The notes beneath the pieces were generated by a model that was given only the letters and a program-made list of their open reading frames with translations, ran no database searches and was not told where the DNA came from. Of a stretch of DNA of 64,000 nucleotides, positions 31,901 through 43,900 are shown one piece after another; positions within the stretch are counted from its first letter, which is position 1, and each line of letters starts with the position of its first letter. The position numbers and the translations under genes were made by a program. The stretch covers positions 3,906,001 through 3,970,000 of the forward strand of contig BCHX01000001.1 of assembly GCA_001599755.1 (NCBI GenBank), given 5' to 3'. The stretch is from Gliomastix tumulicola (Eukaryota; Ascomycota; Sordariomycetes; Hypocreales; Bionectriaceae).

Positions 31901-34900
31901 TCTCTGGTTCCGGCTGAACATCAGTTTCGACAGTCCCGGCAGGTCCGGCAGTAGTCTCAAGCTCCGTCATTTGCTTGTCGTTGTCTTCGTTTGCGGTGTC
32001 AAGCGACGCAGGTTTGTCGGTAGAGGCCTCAATTGTCACCTCCTCAGCCGCCGAGGCAGGGACGTCCTCTGACTTGTCTTCTGACTTGTCTTCAGGTTTG
32101 TCATCAGACTCGCCTTGCATCTGAACAGGAGCAGCCTCAGCATCTGGCATTGGAGTGTCTTCAGCAACCACGTCGGGTATCATTTCAGGCTCCGGCACCT
32201 GCGCAGCTTCAACAGAGGGGGTATCTTCAGCCTGAGGCAGCGAGGCTTCATCATCCTTTGGAGGAGTCGAACCATCATCCACAGCTTTGGATGTTTCAGT
32301 AGCCACGGCGGCGGCTGCAGCTGCGGCGGCGGCTTCAGCTGCCAGCTTTTCAGCCTTCTTCTTCTCCTTCTTCGACAGCTTCTTCGTCGGGGCAGGTGCC
32401 TCTTCTTCCTGAACTGGCTCTACCTGCTGTTCTTGTGCCGACTCCACGGGAACAGGCTCAGCGGTGGCTGTTGTCGGTAGTTCCTCGGAGGGAGTGGTTG
32501 TTTGCTCTGGCTGCTCAATTTCAGTGGGCGTGTCTTGAGCGGCTCGTTCTTCGGCAGGAGCGGCCGTCTCCTCGAGAGCTGGCTCGGCCTCAGACACTGG
32601 CGTTGGTGCTTGCTCGGTCTCAGGCACAGCCTCAGGCTGTCTCCCTAGCAGTCCTAGTTTCTTGAGCCTCTTCTTCTCCTTGTTTGACAGCTTGCGTTCG
32701 GGTTCTGCTTCTACGGGATCGGCAGCCGCGACCACGGGTTCAGCCGCAGATGCCTCCTCTTCAGCCGGGATCTCTTCCTTAACATCGGCGACATCCTCTG
32801 CGAGGACTGCCTCTGTTTGTTCTGTCTCCGGTTCTTGTTTGGCGGGCTCCGGCTCCACTGCTTCAGCGGGCTCCTCTGGTTGTTTGTCTTCGAGGGTGGC
32901 CGGCTCTGAAACTTCAGCAGGTGGCACCATGTCTGCCTCAGTAGTAGCAGGAGGTTCCACGGATTCAACCACCTCGGGCTCAGGTTGGTCAGCAATGTCC
33001 TGTTCTTTGCTTGTTTGGACATCCGGCTGAGCCTCAGGCTCAGCCTCGGCTTTGGCTTCCGCTTCGGCAGGTTTGTCTTCGTCGCGGGCAATCTCGTCCG
33101 CAGTCTCTACCGGCTCCGCAGGAGAGCTGAGGGCCAATGCCCTCTCCTTCTCCTTCTCCTTCTCCTTCTGCCTCTGCTGCTTGAGCTTCTTCTTTTGCTT
33201 CTTTGAAAGCCCAGCCATGGAAGGGTCGTCGTCGGTTTCCTGATCAACATCAGCAGCCGGTGCAGACTCAGAGGGAGTAGCAGTCTCCAAGGGCATAGGA
33301 GACTCTTCTAGCAGAGGAGCCTCGGAAGGCATGGGAGTCTCTTCTTCAATAGTGGGCAGTGGCTCCGCCTCGGCCTTGGGAGCAAAGACATCCAACGATC
33401 GGACGTCCTCTTGGGGCTCCGAAGAGGGCTCCGGAGTCTGCTCCTGCTCTTCTGCCTCCCTTGCCGCCGCCGCTGCAGCAGCCGCAGCAGCAGCATCTTT
33501 AGCCTGCTGCTGTTTCAGCTTCTTCTTTTGACTCTTTGAAAGCGGTGCAGCAGGAGTCTCCTCGATGGGGGTAGCCTCCGCAGCCGTAGGCTCGGATGAA
33601 GCTTCCTCTGGCGTGGGAGCTGACAATTCGTCTGGTAATGCCTCATCCTGAGGCTGGTCGGGTTGTGACTCCTCAAGTGGCTTCGCCACATCGTCGTCCT
33701 TGGGTGGCTCTTGTGCCGACTCCGGCTCAGTTGCGATCGCCTCCTCAGACGGCTTGACAAGTTCCTCGGGGATGGCTTCCTGTGCCAAGTCCTTCTGGGG
33801 CGTATCCGCCTTTGATGGTTCAGGAACGGACTCTTCTTGGGGAGCGTCATCCTTCTTGAGATCGTCCTGAGATGCGACCTCCTCCTTGGGCTGCTCATCT
33901 ACCGTGGCAGGGGCTTCGTCGACCTCGGCAGGCTTCTCGTCACTCTCAACCTGAGGAACATCCATCAACTCAGAAGACAGAGGTTTGTCAGCGGCTTCAG
34001 TGTCGACCTTCTCAACAGTGGCAGGCTCCTCGACAGGTTCTTTGGCGCTCTCTGCAGTCGCCTCGGCCTGCCTTTCTTGCTCAAGAGCCGCTTCACGTGC
34101 CGCTGCTTCGGCCGCTGCCTTAGCCTTCTGTTTCTTCTTCTTCTTTGCACTCTTAGAGAGACCAGCGTCAGAGTCGATCTCAGCCTCAGCCGGGGGGACA
34201 GTTTCGGTTGCCGTTGGCTGGGCCTCCTCGACATCCTGAGAAGGTGCAGGCTCCTCGGCCTTCGAGTCCTGTGTCTCGAGCAGACCTGCGTCGGCCTCAA
34301 CAGGCACTGAAGGTTCAGTCTGAGGTTCCAGGGGCTCCGATGGCTCCTCGCGAGCCTCGCTAACGGTGGAGTCCTCGGGGTGAGGAGTGAGTTCTTCGAC
34401 AGCAGCCTCCTTTTCGCCTGTCTCAATGTGGGTCTGTACAGGCTCCGAAGGCTCCGAGGGCTCCTCAACGACCTCGGTGACGGGTTGTTCCTCAGGCTGA
34501 GACGGAGGCTCCTCGATAAGAGCCTCCTTTTCTTGCGCTTCAGTCTCGGTTTCTAGAGACTTCGGTGCCTCCTCGACGACCTCGGTGACGGGTTGTTCCT
34601 CAGGCTGAGACGGATGCTCTTCAACAGCAGCTTCCTGCTTTTGCGCTTCGGCCTCAGTCTCTAGAGGCTTCGGTGCCTCCTCAACTGGCTCGGGAACTGG
34701 TGCTTCCTCAGGCTGAGTGGCAGGCTCTTCGACAACAGCAGCCTCCTTCTCCCGCGCCTCAGCCTCTGCCTTGGCTTTCGCTTCAGCTTCAGCCTTGAGC
34801 TTCAGCTTCAGCTTCTTCTTCTGAGTCTTCGAGAGGCCCTTAAACAAGTCCTCGTCGAAAGTCGGCTCAGTAGCCTCCTTTTGAGTTTCGGGAGGAATGT

Positions 34901-37900
34901 CGGTGGGGGTAGAAGCTTCGGTGGTCTCCTGCTCAGCAACCTCAGGAAGAACAGGCTTTTCAGGCTCCTCAGGCTGCTTCTCAAGCTGTTCAGCAGTCTC
35001 AAGTGGGGTTTCCGTCGTCGTGAGGTCAGCAGGCTCTGTTTCGACAACAAGCTCATCAGTGGCAGGTACGACAGACGGCTCAGCAGAAGGCTCGACAGAA
35101 CGTTCAGCCTCGGCGACAGGCTCAGGCTCAGGCTCGGCGGTTAACACCAAGGCAAGATCTGCTTCGTCCGCCGGTTCCTTAGCGACTTCTGTAGCTGGCT
35201 CGGCAGCTGGCTCGGCAACTGGCTCAGCAGCAGGGTCTGCCTCAACGATAGGCTCTGTCTCAGCAATAGGCTCTGCTTCAGTGATAGGCTCTGCTTCAGC
35301 GGCAGGCTCTACTTCAGTGGTAATCTCTGCTTCAGCGGTAGGCTCCGGTTCAGCGACAGCTTCAGCAGTGGCCTCAACTGGGGCTTCAGCCGCAGGTTCC
35401 TCAACAAGCTCCTGGGCGGCTTGCTGAGCGGCCTCCTTCGCCGCCTGGAGTTCAGCAGCCTTTTCTCTGGCAGCCTTCTTCCGCTTCTTCTTCTCTTTGT
35501 TGGACAGAGTCTTCCAAGCGGGATCGAGTTCCAGCGCAGCCACGGGATCAATCTCTTCGGCCGGCGAGCTTGTCTCCACTGGCGGCTGTTCTGATGCAGG
35601 AGCCTCTTTCTCAGCTGGTGCTGGCTCCGGCTCCGGCTGCGGCTCAACTTCCTGCTGCGGCTCGGGAACTTCGGGCTCAGTGGCAACGGGCGTTTCTGGC
35701 TCTTCCACCGTAGGGATGAGTTCAGGATCAGCTGGCTTAATGTCGTCCGTCAACTCGGCAACCGCAGCGTCCGTGGCTTGCTCGGTGGGTTCGTCAACCT
35801 TCAGATCAGCAGCTGCATCCTTCTCGGAAGTGCTAGGGATATCCCGAGCCGAGTCAGCCCCGTCAGCCTCGACGGTTGCAGGCTTATCGCCGTCAGCAAT
35901 ATCGTCGCTGCTTGGGACAGCAGCCTCTGGCGCTTCTGGCGTTTTGGTTGCATCGGTCGCTGCAACGTCGTCTTGAGGTTGCTCAGCATCCTTCTGAGTT
36001 GCCTCCTGAGCATCATCTTGCGTAGGTAGGGCAGGTTCAGCATCAGCATCAGCCAGATCCCGTTGTTCATCACCCGCAACAGGAGCGATCTCAGTCTCTC
36101 CCTCTAATTTAACATCTTGCGGTGGCGATACTTCAGGCGCTTCAGCGGGCTCAGTGGACGCTGCAGCTGGTTCTTCGGAAGACTCCTGAGCGGCAAGGGC
36201 AGCAGCTAGAGCAGCTGCTTTTTGTTGTCTCTTCTTCTCCTTCTTGGACAGCTTGACAGGGACCTCGGTCTCGGTCTCGGTCTCAGCAGGGAGAGTCGGT
36301 TCAGCAGCCCCAAGTGACTGGGATTCGTCACGCTTGCTCTCGGCATCATCTTGCGCGCTCGGTTCGGGCAAGCCGACTTCCTCAGTCTTTGACTCAGGGC
36401 CGGTCTCATCAGAAGAAGCTTTAGCCAGATCCTCTGCTTCAACCTCTTGCGCAGGTTGTTCAGAAGGCTCTTCGGAAGGTTGAAGAACATCCTCCGAGGC
36501 TGCAGCTTTGTCGGCAACAATAGGATCGGCCTCCTCAAGCACAGGAACCACATCATCTGCAGTCTGCACAGGCTCCGAGGATACATCCGGCTCCTGAATC
36601 GACGCCGGCTGCTCAGTCAGCGCCGGAGCCTCGTCTTCAGGAACATCCCGGGATGTCTCCTCAGCCGGCTGCAGATCAGGCTGAGCATCCGCCGTCTCAG
36701 CCTCATCAGCAGGTTTGATATCACCACCGTCGTCGTCGCCCGGCGCAATCGGCGCCGCCTCTCCAAGGTCAAAAGTAACAGATTTCGATTTTCTCTTTTT
36801 CTTTTTATCCTTAGCAGAAACTCCAGTATCCCAGCTGTCATTCTCGGGGTCAGAGGGCTGCTGTTGAGTCTGGGGCTCGGGATCGCCGGGAGAAGCGCCG
36901 CCATCAGGCTCGACGGGCTCCTCAACCGGCTCCTCAGCGGCAAGTTCAGTCTTGTTCTCGTTCTTCTTCTCCTCTTCTTCTCCCCTTGCAAGATCATCAT
37001 CATTGTTATCATAAGCAGGCTGAGCCGGTTCATCCTGAGCAGCGTCGTCGCCCAGAGCGGGGGGAGCAGCAGCAGCAGCAGGAGTCGCGTCGGCAGCCAC
37101 AGGATCCAGTTCCCCAGTGCCAGTGCCAGTGCCAGTTTCAAGTCCAGTTCCAGTTCCAGTTCCAGAAGCCGCGGCGGGAGAGTCGTCAGGCCCGTCCTCG
37201 CCGCGTGGCGTTTCCGATGCCGTCTCCAGTTCTTCCGCGTTGATGTTGTCCGGTGCCGATTCCGAGGGGGCTGTCTTTTCGGGGTCCTGTGCTAACTCAA
37301 TCTCCGTTTCTTTAGCTTTCATCTTTTTCTCGTCCTGGTCGGACGGTTGGAGACTGAACCCACCCCTCTCATCATCAACTGCAGCTTCCGGTTCCTCGGC
37401 GGGCGTGGCGAAACCAGAGGTGTTGGCCGGGCTTTGATCGTCTGCGTCTGCGGATCCAGATCCAGTGTCCGGTTTGGCGACGGTGTCGTCCGTGGCGGTC
37501 TTGTCGGTGTTGGCTTTGTCCAGGGCGGCTTGCTTCTCAGCTTGCTTCTTCAACTTCTTCTTCTGGCTCTTTGATAGTTTGACCGTGGAGGGAGCCTCGG
37601 CAGGCTCAGGAGTATCCTCTGCTTTGGGCTCGGGGGTCTGGTCGGCGGCTGGCTCGGTGCTCACAGCTTCAGGCTCTGCAGCGTCGGTTTTGGCAGCTGC
37701 GTCGCCCTCACTCTTGTCAAGAGTCGTGGCATCGTCGGGAATGGCAGGATCAGCAGGAGTGTCGGTGGTGGATGTAGGCTCGGCGTCCTTTGACTCGGTT
37801 CCGGCCACTTCGTCAGGCTTTTGAGGCTCGTCGGTGGTGGCTTCAGGCTCGTCGGTGGTGGCTTCAGGCTCAGGTGCCGGTTCAGCTGGTGCTGCCTCAT

Positions 37901-40900
37901 CCGGGGCAGTGTCGGCATTCTGGCCCTTCTTCTTCTTTTTCTTCTTTCTTCCAGAAGGCTGCGCGGGCTCTTCGGGAGCTGGTTCTTCGTCCTTCTGCTC
38001 CTCCGGCTGATCGACCTGCTCTTCCACCACCGGCTCCTCGACAGCAGGAGGCTCCGGTGCGTCCTTGGGAGTCTCCTCTGTTGTGGCGGGTTCCTCTGCT
38101 GCCGCTGCGGACTCCTCCTCTGGCTTTGATTCGACAGCCTCTGCTGAAGCCTCTGCCGGCTGCTCGGGAGTAGGTTCCACCTCAGGTTCGACGGCAGCTG
38201 CAGCCTCAGCCTCAAGCTTCGCAAGCTTAGCCTTCTCCTTCTCCTTCTTCTTAGCCTTCTTTGACTTCTTGCCACCCGTTGCCGCACCCCAATCATCCTC
38301 ACCCGCATCGGCAGGTGTCTCAGCTGGGGTCTCGACGGGAGCTTCAGGCTCGGCAGCAGCGTCTTCGGCTACGATGGGCTCGGCCGAAGGAGTAGCTTCT
38401 GAAGTCTCCGGAGCTTCAGCGTCCTTGCTGACATCTGTAGTCTCAGCCGCGGGAGTCTTCTCCACAGCCTTGTCTTTCCCGCTCGGGGCCGGCCTCAAGA
38501 AGAAGTCGTCATCAAGATCCCACCCAGACTTCTTGACCTCCTCTGTCGTCTCGGGCTGCACATCCCGCGCAGAGACATCCCAGTCGTCTAGGGCCTGGTC
38601 AACATCGCCAATCTCCGCGGTGACGGGGCCAGCAGGCTCAGACTCCAGAGGAGCCTCGGGTTGAGTCTCGGGTTCTTGGGAAGGCTCCTCGAAGCCCCAG
38701 GCAAGCTCCTGCTGTTGCTTCTTCTTCTTGTTCTTCTTTGCCTGCTTCTTAGAAATCGGGGCCGCGTCCTGTTCGGGCTCGGGCTCGGGCTGGACTATCT
38801 CTGGCTCTTGGGTGGGCTCTACAGAAGAAGGCTCCTGGGTCGTCGCAGCGAAGGACTCGTCTTGGGTGAAGAGGGGCTCTGAAGGATGGGACTGAAGAGT
38901 GCTAGGCTCGGCGTCTAGCTTGGATTCAACCACAACCTCGTCAGGCTGGGCCGTCTCCTCGATCACATCAACGATGGGCTCGTCCTTGGGCAGATCGGTG
39001 GCTGCATCTTCAGTTGAAGGTGCGGCAGGCTCTTCGGAGATAGGCTGCGATTCCTCAGCTGGCTTCTCAGCAGGCGTAGCATCGTCCTCAGCAGCCTCAG
39101 CCTGCACCGCATTCTTCTTGTCCTTCTTGGTCTTCTTCTTTTTCTTCCTCCCAGTGAGAGTGAGACCAGATTCTTCTTCCAGCGGAGTGGCGACTTCCTC
39201 AGCAGCGGGTGTCTCAGGGACCTCAGGCTCAACCTCAGGCTCAGGCTCCGCCTTCTGCTCTTGCTCTAGCTCAGTCTTGGTGACATCTTCAACCACAGTG
39301 TCATCTTTGGGAGCCTCCTCAGCCTCAGCGGTGGCGGGTGCTTTGGCCTCGGTTGGCAGAGCGATGGTCTCTATCTCGTTGGCAGGAGTAGCGGGCTCAG
39401 TCGATGTATCTTCCGGCGTCTGCTCGTCTAGCAGGAGCCCCTTCTTCTTGTTCTTCTTCTTCTGCTTCTTAGACAGGGTAGGGGCTCCCCAGGCGTCCTC
39501 GATAGCAGCATCGACAGGCTGTTCGTCGGCCACAGGGGCAGACTCCGGCTCCGCGGGCTCCACCTGAGGCTCTACGGCAGGCTCAGGATCAGCGGCGGGC
39601 TGCGTCTCTGTCTCCGGCTCCAGCTCTTTGGGAGCATCGGTAACCTCGGCATCAGCCGTGTTGGAAGACTCCGCCGGGGCGTCGGTCGGAACATCCGCAA
39701 CGGCTTCGGTTTCGGGCTTGTCGTCGGCGGGCACAGGCTCTGGTTCTGCCTCGGTGAACAGGTTGTCCTTGGCCTTCTTCTTCTTCTTCATTTTCTTCCC
39801 CTTCTTGCCTGCCGGTTCCTCAGCCTCAGTCTCTTCCTTGGGAGTTTCAGTCGCGTCCACTGTTGGCTCAGGCTGGACATCCTTTTCACCCTCACGGGTA
39901 AGGTCCTTGGAGACATCCTCGGCAATGGGCTCGTCAGATGGAGCAGCTTCGGCTGTGGGCTCAGCGGGGGGCTCGACGATCTGCTCAGCGGCAGTCTCAG
40001 CAGCAGGCTCAGTAGAAGGCTCGACAGGCTCGGCCACGACATCAGTCGCTTCGTCAGCCTTGGCCGGCTCCTCGGCCACATCCTTGCTAACCTCTTCAAC
40101 CGCTGCATCAGGCTCAGCAGAGGGAGTCTCAGAAGGGTCAAGCACCAAGGCAAGGGCATTCTTCTTCTTTTTCTTGTTCTTCTTGCCCTTCTTTGGTGTT
40201 TCAGACTCTTCAGGCTCAGGGTCCGCGGGCGCCGCAGGAGTCGCGTCGTCGGCAGGAGCATCCGAGACCAACGCTCGTTCAGCAGTGGGCTCAGCGGTAG
40301 GATCCGCCGCAGACTCAGGCGCAGTCTCAGGCGCGATCTCAGGCGCAGCCTCTTCAGTCGGGACGGCCGTCACATCAAGAGACCGGTCCGCCGCGGGCTC
40401 CTCCGTGGTGGGAACAGCCTCTACTTGAGTCTCGGCGGAAGGCTCTGCAGATGGTTCGACAATTTGAGGTTCCTCTGCCGCAGGGGTAGCTTTGGAAGCA
40501 TTCTTCTTGGCCTTCTTCTTGAGCTTCTTCCGCTCCTTCGCCGAAAGATGACTCAGGTCCTCACCGGCACCCTCGTCAGCAGTCGACGCAGCAGTCTGCT
40601 CCGCCGCCGAAGTATCCTCCTCCAGCGGTGCAGGCACCACCGGCTCGACCTCGACAGGTCCTCTGTTGAACAAGGGGGAGTCGCTACCAGGGCCCTCGAG
40701 CGCATCGGAGAAGTGCTCGTCAGCAGAGGTCAGGTCCTCGCTGCCTATCCGTCGGTGCCCCTGCTTGGTCGGCGTCAGGGAAATATCGTTCAGTCTCTGC
40801 TCCAGGGTGTCGTTGTCCACGGATCGGTTCGACTTGGTGGATGAGGGCGCAGACTGAAGAAGATACGAGCTGCGGTCCTTGGACATGGCCTCAACGGGGT

Positions 40901-43900
40901 CCGGGTCGGGAGTCTGCGGGGTGAAGTCCAGCTGGTCTTGTCGGAAAGTAGTCGCCTTAGGAGTCGTCTCCTGAGAGCCGCCGTCTTCGGGAACGTGTGC
41001 CGCAGCAATGCCGGTGTCGATGCGGAGGGCCTTGTCAAGCGCACTCTCGCCCTCGGGGCTGTGGCTGACATACTCGTCAGCCGACTCCCAAGCCTCGGAC
41101 TCGGCCCGCGACGAAGCATCACTAGGAGGCAAGGCCGCAAGCTCAGCATCCCTGGTCGAAGCCTCCATGTGACCCTGCCCAGAACGCTCAATCAGGTACA
41201 GCGGCCTGATCTCACGGCTGCTGTCCCAGGACGTCGGGCGCCGCGCCGAAGTAGGCGTAGCAACGGCCTCGGGCCTCGACGGGGACGCGACAGGAGAAGA
41301 CTTGAATCCCGGTGATCCAGGGCCCGACCTATGGCCTAGGCGCAGCTGCAAGGGGATAGCCGTGTTGCTGGGGGTCTTGGGAACATCATGGGCGCTGCGA
41401 CGTCGTACATGAAAACGCTCGAACGCCTCCTCGGGGGGAGTATCCGGTCGGCTGTCGGGCAGAGCAGGCAGCTGCTCCTCCTCAGCCTCGGCAGAGTCAG
41501 CCTTTACGGGGGAACTGGGCTCGCTGGGCGGCAGCGGGAGCAGGTCCCCGTACTGAGGGTCGATGGCCGGCTTGATGACGCGGGACTTGACGGGCTCAGC
41601 CGCCTCTTCGGCGTCCTTGACGCCCCGCGACCACTCCGAGATCTCCTCCTGGCTCTTCTGCTTCTTATCCGCGAAGGCTTCGGTGGCATTCAGGCGCGAC
41701 AGAGCAGCAGCTCCGGCGACCAAGCCGACACCCGTGCCAAAGGTGCCGGCATTATCTAAAAAAGAATCCTTCTTCTCGTCCTTGTCCTTGCTGCTCGACT
41801 TGAAGATGCTCGAGAAGAGGGAGCCGGAGCGCTTCTCGAGGTCCTTGCTCTTGCGGCCGGAGCCAGGAGCAGAGGCTACGGACTTGGTGTCGTCGTCATC
41901 GTAGCGGTAGTCCCGCTTGCTCTTGCTGCCTCTGCGCTTCTCGTCGTAGCGAGGCTCAGAGACGACCGAGGAGACGTCTCTGTCCTCGAATCGGTCGCGG
42001 TGTCTGTCCGGCGGGTCGTCACCGTAGTCTCTGAAGTCTTCCTCGGTGCCGCTGCGTCGCTTAGACTTTCTCTTGCCAGCACTGTCAACGGAGACTTCGG
42101 AGCCCACGACGGACCGTGAGGGCGACTCATAGCCGTACGAGTCGCGCTTCGACTTCCGCCTCGTCTTCTTGGCCGAGTCCCGCTCATCGTCAGCATGGAT
42201 CTCCCTGGACGACTGCATGTCGCCGGCCCAGTCTGCCTCGGATCCCGGGGCAGATCGTGACGGGGAGTCGTAAGCCGAGCTGCGCGATGACTTCTTCTTC
42301 GACTTCCTCGACTCCTCCTCCGGCTTGGCGTCCTCAATCAGGTACGAGAACGCGTCCACGGGGACAGTCACCCTCTCACCGTCATCCAAGTCGCGGGTCT
42401 TGGAAGACTTCCTGCTCGAAGGTGTATCCCAGCGTCCGCTCGCATCCTGGAAGGACTCCTGAATCGACTCAGGCTCGGCGTAGATTTGCCGCTCACTCTC
42501 CTGGGCTGCGGCCTCTGCCGCCGCCTTGTCGCGCCTGCGCTTCTCTTTCTTACTGAGCTTAGACTCGGGCTCTGAGGGTACCTCAACGGGCGTCGGCTCC
42601 ATCGCCTCGGGGAGCGGGACTTCGGCAGCGTCAATAGACTGGCGCTTCTTCTTCCTGTCCTTCTTGCTCAGTTTTCTATCCGAGATCTCCGAAGGCACGG
42701 CGTCGTCCTTGGAGACATCGACATATCCACCGTCAGAAGCAGAGAAGCTGCGGGCACTCGTGTCATGATCGCCCGAAGGCTCACTGTGCCAGCCATTGCC
42801 ATTCGTCCCGTTAGATCCAGGGGGAGAGTCCCTGCGACGGAAGGTCGGGTCGTCAATGACAATATTGGGATCGAACCCAGAGTCCTTCAGGCCAGCAGCC
42901 AGCGTACCCGCGAATTCGATGTCGTCCGCGAAGCTCCCGGGCATCTGCTCAGGCTGGGGGCTCGCAGGCTTAGGGCCTGGGACAGGCGGTGCGTCAGCAC
43001 CCCAGGCACCGGACGGGCTCTGCCTGGAAGACGCAGGCATATCCCAGGTCGCCGGCTCAGGCTCGTTGGCAGGCTCGATGCTGTTTGAAGCGATGGCGGC
43101 AGAAATGGCGCCCCATTTGCTACCCTTACTAAGACGAGGACGGGGCTTGTCCTCATGGCCGAGCTCCGCGTCATCGCGAGGCTCGGGGGTGACGACTTCG
43201 TAGGTGTTGGTCGAGTTCTGTCCCCACTTCACGGACTTCGCGGAGGGTGACGGCTCTCCTGTTCCGTAGCTGTAGGTGCCGACGTCAGACTTGGCAGTTA
43301 CGTCTGGATCACGCGGCTCGCTTCTCCTCCTGCTGTACCCGACCTCGGACTTGGCAGGGTCGTCCTCGCGGTCTCTGACCTTCCTTGATGTCGGCTCAGG
43401 CTCAGGCTCACGTTCGGATCTCGTCCTGCTCCGGTCACGGCTCCGGCTCCTCTCGCGAGTCCGCGTCTCCTCCTTTGCAGGCTCCCTTGCGGGCTCCTTC
43501 TCTGGCTCAGGCGCAGGTGTAGGCGTAGGCTGGCGACTTGGCACCGGAGTAGGATAGACGAGGTTCAGCAGCGGCCTCTCGCGCTCGCAGTCAGGATCCT
43601 TCGACATGAAGACAGGAGCATCGCGGCCAATGACACCAGCGCGGTAGATGTGAGAGTCCCGAGGGAAGATCTTGTTGTCGATCATCACATCGGCGTTGGG
43701 CGCGTCATACCGGCCGTGCTCAGGCTTGTGGTACTCTGGCGGGGTGACAACCCTGACCGGCTCCTTCTGCTCAGACTGGTACTTGTCCATCACAGACCGA
43801 TCAGGGGACGTGTCGCGCGACCGGATCTGCTCCTCAGCAGCATGGCGTCGGTTCTCCGATTCACGATAGTACCGGTCAGCCTCCTCCTGGACGGGATCAC

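Larger units (their letters stand above)
29290..40560 (-). repeat. Quasi-periodic acidic/Lys-cluster modules of the leashin-like protein
   Basis: About 24 lysine clusters of the type LSKKxKKKxKK lie at roughly 40.52, 40.15, 39.77, 39.43, 39.11, 38.71, 38.24, 37.92, 37.53, 36.79, 36.22, 35.47, 34.80, 34.12, 33.50, 33.16, 32.66, 32.36, 31.73, 31.40, 31.00, 30.38, 29.87 and 29.33 kb. Mean spacing is about 490 nt (about 160 residues). Glu/Pro/Ala-rich acidic sequence lies between them. Units are diverged at the sequence level but keep the alternation of charge. Confidence 0.85.

Noticed and set aside
36447..40428. Long plus-strand frames (for example 36447-37295 and 39628-40428, up to 280 codons) opposite the leashin-like exon
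   Set aside because: They are antisense shadows: the Glu/Pro/Ala/Lys codons of the real gene read backwards give Ser/Ala/Gly/Leu/Phe-rich frames without stops. No start context, intron structure or domain supports them.
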